Shown here: positions 1 through 5,402 of the stretch, piece after piece
How the letters are laid out: each line of letters begins with the position of its first letter
How positions within the stretch are numbered: position 1 is the stretch's first letter
Source of the DNA: a bacterium UBA4637
Lineage (GTDB): Bacteria; Bacteroidota; Bacteroidia; Bacteroidales; Bacteroidaceae
Length of the DNA stretch: 6,361 nucleotides
Assembly: GCA_002405875.1 (NCBI GenBank)
Contig: DHMR01000091.1
Coordinates: 1 to 6,361, forward strand
Reading direction: 5' to 3'
Notes under the pieces: generated by a model
Told to the model about the DNA's origin: nothing
Seen by the model: the letters and a program-made list of their open reading frames with translations, nothing else
Databases searched by the model: none
Position numbers and translations under genes: made by a program

Positions 1-110
1 ATGACGAACTTCTTAGGTTGCTGACAGGACACCAAAGAAAGTCCAACAGCAACACACACTCCCATAAGGCACAAAAAACGCCCTAAATATTCTATCAAGT
101 TTCGACTCAT
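1..110 (-). CDS. N-terminus of a putative lipoprotein (partial, runs off the left edge)
   Basis: Reading leftwards from the ATG at 110-108, 36 codons stay open to the window edge. The peptide begins MSRNLIEYLGRFLCLMGV and continues with a hydrophobic stretch (about residues 12-27) that ends in a lipobox-like L-V-S-C with Cys29 as the candidate lipidated residue, followed by QQPKKFV. This is the layout of a type II signal peptide, so the product would be a lipoprotein. There is no acidic stretch just after the Cys of the kind that drives surface export in Bacteroidota, so a periplasm-facing anchor is more likely (inference). An internal Met16 is an alternative start but would leave a short signal. 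A TAnnTTTG element lies 27 bases upstream on the same strand, which supports the gene and its orientation. The mature domain is outside the window, so no function can be given. A short membrane protein is the main alternative. Confidence 0.55.
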   Translation of the reverse strand, partial: MSRNLIEYLGRFLCLMGVCVAVGLSLVSCQQPKKFV

Positions 111-136
111 GTTATTATAAAAATGTTACTAGCGCA

Positions 137-144
137 CAAATTTA
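137..144 (-). promoter_or_regulatory. Bacteroidota -7 promoter element for the leftward gene
   Basis: The minus strand reads TAAATTTG, a perfect TAnnTTTG -7 element, placed so that transcription would start near 130, about 20 bases ahead of the ATG at 110. The expected -33 TTTG, 19-21 bases upstream, is not seen (TGCA instead), so the promoter is either weak or helped by another factor. The near-match DnaA box at 173-181 and the stronger boxes further right lie upstream of it. Confidence 0.5.
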
Positions 145-189
145 CAAATTATTTTTGGAAAGATGCACTATTTTATCTACATTTTTACT

Positions 190-209
190 ATTCAACAGGA
201 ATTCAACAG
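190..209 (+). repeat. Tandem direct repeat ATTCAACAG, 11-bp period
   Basis: ATTCAACAG occurs at 190-198 and again at 201-209, separated by two bases. The 11-bp spacing is about one helical turn, so both copies face the same side of the DNA, as in binding sites for a dimer or for neighbouring protein subunits. It lies between an AT-rich stretch (111-190) and a group of DnaA boxes (254-317). Function is unknown. Confidence 0.5.
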
Positions 210-253
210 CTAAGGAGAAATAATAAGCATTGATTTTCAGACACATAAGTTGG

Positions 254-317
254 TTATCCACAAAACAACATGTCTTGTGCATAACTTTATCAAACCAATA
301 GGGATAAGTGTGGAAAA
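254..317. promoter_or_regulatory. Cluster of three DnaA boxes
   Basis: Three nonamers match the broad DnaA box consensus TTWTNCACA: TTATCCACA on the plus strand at 254-262 (identical to the strong E. coli R1/R4 form), TTATGCACA on the minus strand at 276-284, and TTTTCCACA on the minus strand at 309-317. The first two face each other as a 10-base inverted repeat with one mismatch (253-262 and 276-285). A near match, TTATCTACA, lies at 173-181. The cluster lies in a gene-free stretch next to AT-rich DNA. It could be part of a replication origin, a DnaA-titrating or DnaA-reactivating site, or a DnaA-controlled promoter region. The boxes themselves are seen directly; the role is inference. Confidence 0.6.
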
Positions 318-328
318 GTTGAGGGCAT

Positions 329-357
329 AAAAAAACACTAACTAAAAAGTTAGTGTT
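329..357 (-). terminator. Intrinsic terminator of the tRNA gene
   Basis: A perfect 10-bp stem (334-343 with 348-357) closes a 4-base loop. On the minus strand it is followed directly by a T-tract (333-329). It begins 8 bases past the mature 3' end of the leftward tRNA, so it is that gene's terminator. On the plus strand there is no T-tract after the stem. Confidence 0.85.
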
Positions 358-364
358 CTTAATG

Positions 365-438
365 TAGCGGGGGTGGGACCCGAACCCACGACCTCCGGAT
401 TATGAATCCGACGCTCTAACCAGCTGAGCTATCCCGCC
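365..438 (-). tRNA. tRNA with CAU anticodon (elongator Met or Ile2)
   Basis: The minus strand folds into a complete 74-base cloverleaf. The D-arm is GCUC/GAGC, the anticodon stem is UCGGA/UCCGG around the loop UUCAUAA (anticodon CAU, complement of 402-404), and the T-arm is GUGGG/CCCAC around UUCGGGU. The discriminator base is A and CCA is not encoded, so it would be added afterwards. It is not the initiator: the anticodon stem lacks the three consecutive G-C pairs of fMet tRNA, and G1-U72 can form a wobble pair. Elongator Met and the Ile tRNA whose C34 is modified to lysidine by TilS share this anticodon and cannot be told apart by eye. One oddity is that the last acceptor pair, A7-C66, is a mismatch. 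Confidence 0.95.
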
Positions 439-470
439 ATCACAGCATAACGATTTCTCATTTGCGGGTG

Positions 471-502
471 CAAAGGTAATACAATTATTTGGATTAAACA
501 AA
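471..502 (-). promoter_or_regulatory. Promoter of the tRNA gene (-33 TTTG, -7 TACCTTTG)
   Basis: The minus strand carries TTTG (complement of 499-502), a 20-base spacer, and TACCTTTG (complement of 471-478). This matches both elements of the primary sigma factor promoter of Bacteroidota. The start would be near 464, giving a leader of about 26 bases before the mature tRNA. A short inverted repeat, TTTGC-N4-GCAAA (461-474), overlaps the -7 element and the expected start. Confidence 0.8.
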
Positions 503-509
503 TTTTTCC

Positions 510-540
510 GCATTTTTTTTAGAAAAAAGTGCATTTTTTT
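510..540 (+). terminator. AT-rich hairpin followed by a T-tract
   Basis: GCATTTTTTT (510-519) pairs with AAAAAAGTGC (523-532) across a 3-base loop, with one G-T wobble, and ATTTTTTT (533-540) follows. This has the form of a weak plus-strand intrinsic terminator. No plus-strand gene is seen upstream of it, so it may insulate lptF/G from stray transcription, end an unrecognised short RNA, or simply reflect A/T-tract composition. The same bases also read as a direct repeat of GCATTTTTTT with a 21-bp offset (510-519 and 531-540). Confidence 0.35.
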
Positions 541-623
541 GTTCTAGCCTCTCTTTTCCCACGATTCTACACCTTAATTATATAAAAAACTGCAAAAATG
601 AAGGATAATTTATTTTTTTGTGT

Positions 624-631
624 TACCTTTG
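624..631 (+). promoter_or_regulatory. -7 promoter element of the permease-ribBA operon
   Basis: TACCTTTG is a perfect TAnnTTTG element 54 bases ahead of the permease ATG. A start near 637 would give a leader of about 48 bases. No clear TTTG is found 19-21 bases upstream. The bases at and after the element (TTTGCAAACGG, 628-638) are repeated exactly at the aminotransferase promoter (3929-3939). Confidence 0.65.
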
Positions 632-685
632 CAAACGGGAAAGCTTGGCAACCATCCATTCCCAAAACAAACATAAAGAAATAAA

Positions 686-2614
686 ATGCTTCGAATAAAG
701 AAATTAGACATATTCATCGCCAAACAATTTGGCATTCTCTTCATGGGAACCTTCTTCATCTGCCAATTTGTGCTAATGATGCAGTTCCTTTGGAGATATA
801 TAGACGATCTCATCGGAAAAGGATTGAGCATGGATGTCCTGGCACAATTTTTCTGGTACATGGGCTTATTACTGGTTCCACAAGCCCTGCCACTCGCCAT
901 TCTTCTCTCCTCGCTCATGACATTTGGCAATCTAGGCGAGAGCTCTGAACTGACTGCCATCAAGGCAGCAGGTATCTCACTCATGCAGTCTTTCCGATCG
1001 CTCATTGCCATCACCGTCATCATCATGTGCGGTTCCTTCTACTTCCAGAACAACATCGGTCCTAACGCCAACATGAAAATGACCCAGTTGCTCATCTCCA
1101 TGAAACAAAAAAGTCCAGAATTGGAAATTCCAGAGGGAATCTTCTACGACGGAATCCCTAACTGCAACCTGTACGTGCAGAAGAAAAATGTCAAGACGGG
1201 CAAACTCTATGGTGTCATGATCTACCGAATGACAGACAGCTACGAGGATGCCGCCATCATCCTTGCCGACTCCGCCATGTTGCAGAGCACGGCCGAAAAG
1301 AAGCACCTTCTGCTTACCCTCTGGAGTGGCGAATGGTTTGAGAATATGCAAAGCAGCGAAATAGCCAACAGCGCAGCGGTACCTTACAGAAGAGAATCGT
1401 TCATCACCAAGCGAATTGTGCTCGATTTCGACGCTGACTTCAATATGACGGACGCAAGTTCTTTGTCTAACAACGCCAAGGCAAAAAGCTTGTCGCAGAT
1501 CAGGACAGCCATCGACTCGCTCAACCAAGTGTACGACTCTGTGGGCAAAAGTTATCTAGCAGATGCCTCCGCCAGATTCTACCGGATACCTAGAGTCAAC
1601 AAGAAGGATTCAGTGGCAGCCATCAATAGGGGAATGGCAAAAAGCTTCGACATCGACACACTCTTCAACAAACTCAGTCAGGACGAAAAGATGAGAGTCG
1701 TCAACAATGCCTTGTCGGATGTTCAACAAGAAACCAGCGACTTGGACTTCAAGAGCATGATCACCGATGATGCCGACTACATCATTCGGCAACATGAGAT
1801 AGAAGGCATCGGCAAATTCACGCTGGCCTTGTCCTGCTTGATATTCTTCTTCATCGGAGCCCCATTAGGAGCCATCATCCGAAAAGGTGGTCTCGGATTC
1901 CCAGTGGTCATCTCCGTACTGGTATTCATCGTCTACTTCATCCTCGACAACACGGGTTACCGTATGGCCAGAGGTGGCATGTGGGCAATATGGTTCGGCA
2001 AAGGACTTTCAACCGCCGTCTTGGCACCATTGGCAGCATTTGTAACCTGGAAGGCGACCAACGACTCCGCCGTGTTCAACATGGACGCTTACAAGGAGTT
2101 CTTCATGAAGTTGCTCGGTTTGCGCATCAAGAGGCACATTTTCGGCAAGGAAGTCATCATCAACGACCCTGCATACGAGACGGACTCCGAGAAATTGGCG
2201 CAAATCACCCAGGATGTCGCCCTATATAATAAGGTGTACCACCTCAGAAGATTGCCAAACTTCATCAACGTGTTCTTCAAATACCAACCAGACCACGAGA
2301 TCGAAAGAATCAGCAAGGAATTGGAAAACGTCATAGAAGACTTGAGCAACACCAAGAACAAATACATTCTTCATGACATCAACCAATATCCAATCCTCTC
2401 GACCAAGGCACATACACGACCTTTCGAGCGGAAATGGCTCAACATCACAGCAGCCATCATTGTGCCAGCAGGCATTTTTCTCTATCTTCGTATGTGGAGA
2501 TTCCGTTTACGACTCTATCGTGACTTGAAGGCCGTCACACAGACCAACACGGACATCATCAAAAGAATCAAAGAAAGACAGGGAAAAAGAGAAACGGAAC
2601 CCAAAGAAATGTAA
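686..2614 (+). CDS. LptF/LptG-family permease (YjgP/YjgQ) with long C-terminal extension
   Basis: Inner-membrane component of the LptB2FG transporter, which pulls lipopolysaccharide out of the inner membrane and feeds it to the LptC-A-D bridge. Membrane segments lie at about residues 13-36, 52-80 and 104-121. A large periplasmic region (about 122-372, the beta-jellyroll position) follows, then segments at 376-397, 404-420 and 431-454. Family hallmarks are LPLAILLSSL followed by SSELTAIKAAGISL (residues 69-99), the part that couples to the ATPase, and GAPLGAIIRKGGLGF (391-405) after the periplasmic domain. LptF and LptG are not separable by eye, so no symbol is given. At 642 residues it is far longer than the usual roughly 360. 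Residues 455-642 form an extension with a charged, helix-prone stretch (about 535-560) and a seventh hydrophobic segment (585-602) flanked by basic residues. The ATG at 686 gives a correct N-terminus; no Shine-Dalgarno sequence is visible. ribBA follows after 22 bases. Confidence 0.93.
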   Translation: MLRIKKLDIFIAKQFGILFMGTFFICQFVLMMQFLWRYIDDLIGKGLSMDVLAQFFWYMGLLLVPQALPLAILLSSLMTFGNLGESSELTAIKAAGISLMQSFRSLIAITVIIMCGSFYFQNNIGPNANMKMTQLLISMKQKSPELEIPEGIFYDGIPNCNLYVQKKNVKTGKLYGVMIYRMTDSYEDAAIILADSAMLQSTAEKKHLLLTLWSGEWFENMQSSEIANSAAVPYRRESFITKRIVLDFDADFNMTDASSLSNNAKAKSLSQIRTAIDSLNQVYDSVGKSYLADASARFYRIPRVNKKDSVAAINRGMAKSFDIDTLFNKLSQDEKMRVVNNALSDVQQETSDLDFKSMITDDADYIIRQHEIEGIGKFTLALSCLIFFFIGAPLGAIIRKGGLGFPVVISVLVFIVYFILDNTGYRMARGGMWAIWFGKGLSTAVLAPLAAFVTWKATNDSAVFNMDAYKEFFMKLLGLRIKRHIFGKEVIINDPAYETDSEKLAQITQDVALYNKVYHLRRLPNFINVFFKYQPDHEIERISKELENVIEDLSNTKNKYILHDINQYPILSTKAHTRPFERKWLNITAAIIVPAGIFLYLRMWRFRLRLYRDLKAVTQTNTDIIKRIKERQGKRETEPKEM

Positions 2615-2625
2615 CTATATTAAAT

Positions 2626-2629
2626 AAGG
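2626..2629 (+). promoter_or_regulatory. Possible ribosome binding site of ribBA
   Basis: AAGG lies 7 bases ahead of the ATG at 2637, inside the 22-base gap after the permease stop. It is a weak Shine-Dalgarno-like match, more than is seen ahead of the permease or aminotransferase genes. It is compatible with re-initiation on a shared transcript. Confidence 0.35.
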
Positions 2630-2636
2630 TATCAAA

Positions 2637-3848
2637 ATGGCAGATTTAAAACTCAGCAGCATCGAGGATGCTGTAAAAGACTTCAAAGAAGGAAAGTTTG
2701 TCATCGTAGTAGACGATGAAGACCGTGAGAACGAGGGCGACCTCATCATCGCGGCGGAAAAAATAGACGCAGACAAGGTCAACTTCATGCTCAAGCATGC
2801 ACGTGGCGTGCTTTGCGCACCTATCACCATCAGCAGATGCGACGAACTTGACTTGCCTCACCAGGTGTCAGAAAACACCTCCATGCTTGGCACTCCATTC
2901 ACGGTAACCATCGACAAGTTGGAAGGCTGCACGACTGGTGTATCAGCCCACGACAGAGCGGAGACCATCAAAGCACTCGCCGACCCTCACTCCACAGCTC
3001 AAACGTTCGGACGTCCAGGACACATCAACCCCCTCTACGCACAAGACAACGGAGTACTACGCCGCAGTGGACACACCGAGGCAGCGATCGACCTTTGCAA
3101 AATGGCAGGACTTTACCCAGCAGGTGCCCTCATGGAAATCATGAACGAGGACGGCACCATGGCAAGACTTCCACAACTGCTCGAATTTGCACAGGAATGG
3201 GGGCTCAAGGTCATCTCCATCAAGGACATGATCACCTACCGTCTCAAAAAAGAGTCACTTATTGAGGTCGGTGAAGAAGTAGACATGCCTACAGAATACG
3301 GGCACTTCCGCCTGATCCCTTTCCGCCAGGCAAGCAACGGTTTGGAACACATGGCCCTTATCAAAGGAGAATGGGAGGAAAACGAACCCATCCTGGTACG
3401 CGTGCACTCCTCCTGCGCTACAGGTGACATTCTGGGCAGCAAGCGATGCGACTGCGGGCAGCAGCTCCACAAAGCAATGGAAATGATCGAAAAAGAAGGC
3501 AAAGGCGTGGTTGTGTACATGCAACAGGAAGGTCGTGGCATCGGCCTGATGAACAAAATTGCCGCCTACAAGTTACAGGAAGAAGGATATGACACTGTTG
3601 ATGCCAACACCCACCTGGGATTCAAGCCAGACGAACGAGACTACGGATGCGGTGCACAGATGCTCCGCCACCTAGGGGTACACAAGATGCGACTGCTCAC
3701 CAACAATCCGGTAAAACGAGTCGGACTAGAAGCATACGGGTTGGAAATCGTAGAGAACGTGCCCATCGAAGTAACTCCCAACAAGTACAACGAGCGCTAT
3801 CTCAAGACCAAAAGAGACCGAATGGGACACACCCTTCACTTAAAATAA
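2637..3848 (+). CDS. ribBA: Bifunctional 3,4-dihydroxy-2-butanone-4-phosphate synthase / GTP cyclohydrolase II
   Basis: Cytoplasmic enzyme that supplies both precursors of riboflavin. The N-terminal RibB domain (about 5-203) turns ribulose 5-phosphate into dihydroxybutanone phosphate and formate. The C-terminal RibA domain (about 207-400) opens GTP with release of formate and pyrophosphate. RibB motifs present are [10 protein letters not shown] (26-35, metal-binding acidic loop), [13 protein letters not shown] (98-110), RPGHINPL (126-133) and RSGHTEA (143-149). RibA motifs are the zinc cysteines C260, C271 and C273 in HSSCATGD...[17 protein letters not shown] (296-304), FKPDERDYG (329-337) and TNNP (355-358). 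All expected active-site motifs are present in both halves, so both activities are likely; the length of 403 is normal for the fusion. The 22-base gap behind the permease gene implies cotranscription. No room exists for an FMN riboswitch directly upstream, and none was recognised in the operon leader. Confidence 0.97.
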   Translation: MADLKLSSIEDAVKDFKEGKFVIVVDDEDRENEGDLIIAAEKIDADKVNFMLKHARGVLCAPITISRCDELDLPHQVSENTSMLGTPFTVTIDKLEGCTTGVSAHDRAETIKALADPHSTAQTFGRPGHINPLYAQDNGVLRRSGHTEAAIDLCKMAGLYPAGALMEIMNEDGTMARLPQLLEFAQEWGLKVISIKDMITYRLKKESLIEVGEEVDMPTEYGHFRLIPFRQASNGLEHMALIKGEWEENEPILVRVHSSCATGDILGSKRCDCGQQLHKAMEMIEKEGKGVVVYMQQEGRGIGLMNKIAAYKLQEEGYDTVDANTHLGFKPDERDYGCGAQMLRHLGVHKMRLLTNNPVKRVGLEAYGLEIVENVPIEVTPNKYNERYLKTKRDRMGHTLHLK

Positions 3849-3856
3849 AGAAAAAG

Positions 3857-3900
3857 AATGTTATTATTTCATTGCAAAACGTGAAATAATAACATTTTTT
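3857..3900 (+). terminator. Strong intrinsic terminator after ribBA
   Basis: A perfect 15-bp inverted repeat (3857-3871 with 3882-3896) encloses a 10-base loop. It starts 8 bases after the ribBA stop and runs into a T-tract (3895-3900). An A-tract before the left arm (3849-3855) lengthens the stem and would supply T residues on the other strand, so it may work in both directions, though no convergent gene is present. It separates the permease-ribBA operon from the aminotransferase gene. Confidence 0.88.
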
Positions 3901-3924
3901 CTTCTCTAAAAGAAATAAATTGCT

Positions 3925-3932
3925 TAATTTTG
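3925..3932 (+). promoter_or_regulatory. -7 promoter element of the aminotransferase gene
   Basis: TAATTTTG matches TAnnTTTG and lies 30 bases ahead of the ATG at 3963, giving a leader of about 24 bases. The -33 position falls in the T-rich tail of the preceding terminator (TTTC-like rather than TTTG). The 11 bases TTTGCAAACGG (3929-3939) are identical to those at the permease promoter. Confidence 0.65.
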
Positions 3933-3962
3933 CAAACGGAACTTTAAAATAAGATTTGAATT

Positions 3963-5156
3963 ATGGCACAATTATCCGATCGTCTAAACAGATTGGCACC
4001 ATCAGCGACGCTGGCGATGTCACAGAAAAGTAATGAAATGAAGGCTCAAGGCATTGATGTAATCAACATGAGCGTAGGAGAACCAGACTTCAATACTCCA
4101 GAGAATATCAAAGAGGCTGCCAAGAAAGCCATCGACGACAACTTCTCTAGATATTCACCTGTTCCTGGCTATCCAGATTTGCGAAAAGCTATTGTTGCCA
4201 AACTCAAAAACGAGAACGGCTTAGACTACACTGCCAATGAAATCATCGTCGGCACAGGTGGCAAGCAAGGTATCTGCAATGTCATCCTCGCCTTGGTCAA
4301 CCCTGGCGACGAGGTCATCATCCCTGCCCCTTATTGGGTAAGCTATCCACAGATGGTGAAATTGGCAGGGGGTATTCCTGTAACAGTCAAGGCAGGATTC
4401 GAGCAAGACTTCAAGATGACAGCCGAGCAGTTGGAGGAAGCCATCACACCAAAGACCAAGATGCTCATTCTTTGCTCTCCAAGCAACCCTACAGGTAGTG
4501 TATATTCCAAAGAAGAACTCGCTTCCTTGGCTGAGGTTTTAAAGAAGCACCCAGAAGTATTCGTGTTGGCAGACGAAATCTACGAGCACATCAATTATAT
4601 AGGTAAGCATCATAGCATCGCCCAAGAGCCAGACATGAAAGAACAAGTCATCATCGCCAACGGTGTATCCAAGGCATACGCAATGACCGGATGGCGCATC
4701 GGTTTCCTGGCAGGTCCTGAATGGATTATCAAAGGCTGCAACAAACTACAGGGGCAATACACAAGTGGTACTTGTTCCATTAGCCAAAAAGCAGCTGAAG
4801 CAGCCTACACACTCGATCAAAGTGCCGTAGAGAAGATGCGCCAAGCTTTCGAGCGCCGCCGCGACCTGATCGTCAAGTTGGCCAAGGAAGTGCCAGGTTT
4901 GGAAGTCAACGTCCCACAAGGAGCCTTCTACCTCTTCCCTAAGTGCAACAGCTACTTCGGCAAGAGCTACGGCGAGCACACGATCAACAACTCCACCGAT
5001 TTTGCCATGTATCTCTTGGATGAGGCACATGTTGCCACGGTGGGAGGAGACGCATTCGGAGACCCAGACTGTTTCCGCATGAGCTATGCCACAAGTGACG
5101 AGAATATCGTAGAGGCAATCCGTAGAATCAAAGAAGCCTTGGGCAAGCTAAAATAA
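3963..5156 (+). CDS. Class I PLP-dependent aminotransferase, aspartate aminotransferase Ib type
   Basis: Cytoplasmic enzyme that moves amino groups between L-aspartate and 2-oxoglutarate. Fold type I markers appear in order: SVGEPDFNTP (37-46), YSPVPGYPDLR (64-74), VGTGGKQG (96-103), SPSNPTG (172-178, with the PLP-contacting Asn175), LADEIYEHI (202-210, with Asp204 and Tyr207), SKAYAMTGWRIGF (236-248, Lys237 forming the Schiff base, Arg245 near the phosphate) and FRMSYA (371-376, Arg372 for the substrate carboxylate). Lys101 in GGKQ matches the lysine that recognises the side-chain carboxylate in the Thermus-type enzyme, which favours aspartate, or aspartate/prephenate, over branched-chain substrates. 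The length of 397 is normal and the start fits the family. It is a single-gene unit between the terminator at 3857-3900 and the hairpin at 5204-5245. Use in aspartate, tyrosine or phenylalanine synthesis cannot be settled from sequence. Confidence 0.93.
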   Translation: MAQLSDRLNRLAPSATLAMSQKSNEMKAQGIDVINMSVGEPDFNTPENIKEAAKKAIDDNFSRYSPVPGYPDLRKAIVAKLKNENGLDYTANEIIVGTGGKQGICNVILALVNPGDEVIIPAPYWVSYPQMVKLAGGIPVTVKAGFEQDFKMTAEQLEEAITPKTKMLILCSPSNPTGSVYSKEELASLAEVLKKHPEVFVLADEIYEHINYIGKHHSIAQEPDMKEQVIIANGVSKAYAMTGWRIGFLAGPEWIIKGCNKLQGQYTSGTCSISQKAAEAAYTLDQSAVEKMRQAFERRRDLIVKLAKEVPGLEVNVPQGAFYLFPKCNSYFGKSYGEHTINNSTDFAMYLLDEAHVATVGGDAFGDPDCFRMSYATSDENIVEAIRRIKEALGKLK

Positions 5157-5173
5157 GCAAAAAGAGGACAGAA

Positions 5174-5245
5174 ATGACACTTTTTGAAGGCAAAAAAGAA
5201 GAATTAGCGAGATATTCAGAGAAAAAACGAAAAATATCTCGTTAA
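5174..5245 (+). other. Possible 23-codon small ORF overlapping a hairpin
   Basis: Starting at the ATG at 5174, the frame reads MTLFEGKKEELARYSEKKRK and ends at TAA (5243-5245). GAGG lies at 5164-5167, a more Shine-Dalgarno-like sequence than most genes here have. The ORF has lysine-rich, charged content that A-rich DNA produces by chance, and it spans the hairpin at 5204-5245, so a structured 3' untranslated region is an equally good explanation. No homology is recognised. Confidence 0.15.
5204..5245 (+). terminator. Hairpin downstream of the aminotransferase gene, probable terminator
   Basis: A 13-bp stem with one G-U wobble (5204-5216 with 5233-5245) encloses a 16-base A-rich loop and lies about 47 bases past the aminotransferase stop. 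Only a broken run of T residues follows on the plus strand, so it is a weak intrinsic terminator at best or a 3'-end stabilising hairpin. The exbB promoter element follows 38 bases later. Confidence 0.45.
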
Positions 5246-5260
5246 AACTTCTTAATTAGA

Positions 5261-5290
5261 TTCGTATTTCTTATTTAATTATTATCTTTG
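5261..5290 (+). promoter_or_regulatory. exbB: Promoter of the exbB operon
   Basis: TATCTTTG (5283-5290) is a perfect TAnnTTTG element. A TTCG at 5261-5264, 18 bases upstream, is a one-mismatch -33 candidate. A start near 5297 would give a leader of about 105 bases before the exbB ATG, clearly longer than the leaders of the other genes here. The leader is A-rich and includes a 23-codon ORF (5299-5370). Confidence 0.65.
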
Positions 5291-5298
5291 CCAAAAGA

Positions 5299-5370
5299 AT
5301 GACTAAAAAAGATAACCTAAAAGTGTCAATAACACCCAAGGTCTACAAAATCAAAAAGAATTATCAATAA
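5299..5370 (+). other. Possible 23-codon upstream ORF in the exbB leader
   Basis: The ATG at 5299 lies only about 9 bases after the -7 element, so it would be nearly leaderless. The frame reads MTKKDNLKVSITPKVYKIKK and three more residues before TAA at 5368-5370, 32 bases ahead of the exbB ATG. It may be a leader peptide or a chance ORF in A-rich sequence. No stalling motif or amino-acid run is obvious. Confidence 0.15.
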
Positions 5371-5402
5371 ATTTATTAACTAATAATTTAAAAAGTAAAA
5401 TT

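Noticed and set aside
111..333. A coding gene in the left spacer
   Set aside because: Stops are frequent and no start is followed by a protein-like frame. The stretch is explained better by a promoter, repeats and DnaA boxes.
610..1026. 138-codon minus-strand ORF covering the permease start
   Set aside because: It is antisense to the conserved N-terminal membrane part of the permease and runs through its promoter; no homology is visible.
977..1528. 183-codon minus-strand ORF
   Set aside because: It lies wholly inside the permease gene on the other strand, has no recognisable domain or promoter, and its composition is what the complement of that coding sequence gives.
2615..2636. FMN riboswitch ahead of ribBA
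   Set aside because: The gap is only 22 bases and holds no structured element; the operon leader at 637-685 is also too short for one.
3236..3556. 106-codon minus-strand ORF inside ribBA
   Set aside because: It is antisense to the conserved RibA zinc-site region and has no features of its own.
3647..3889. 80-codon plus-strand ORF over the end of ribBA
   Set aside because: It is a shifted-frame shadow of the RibA domain and reads through the terminator hairpin.
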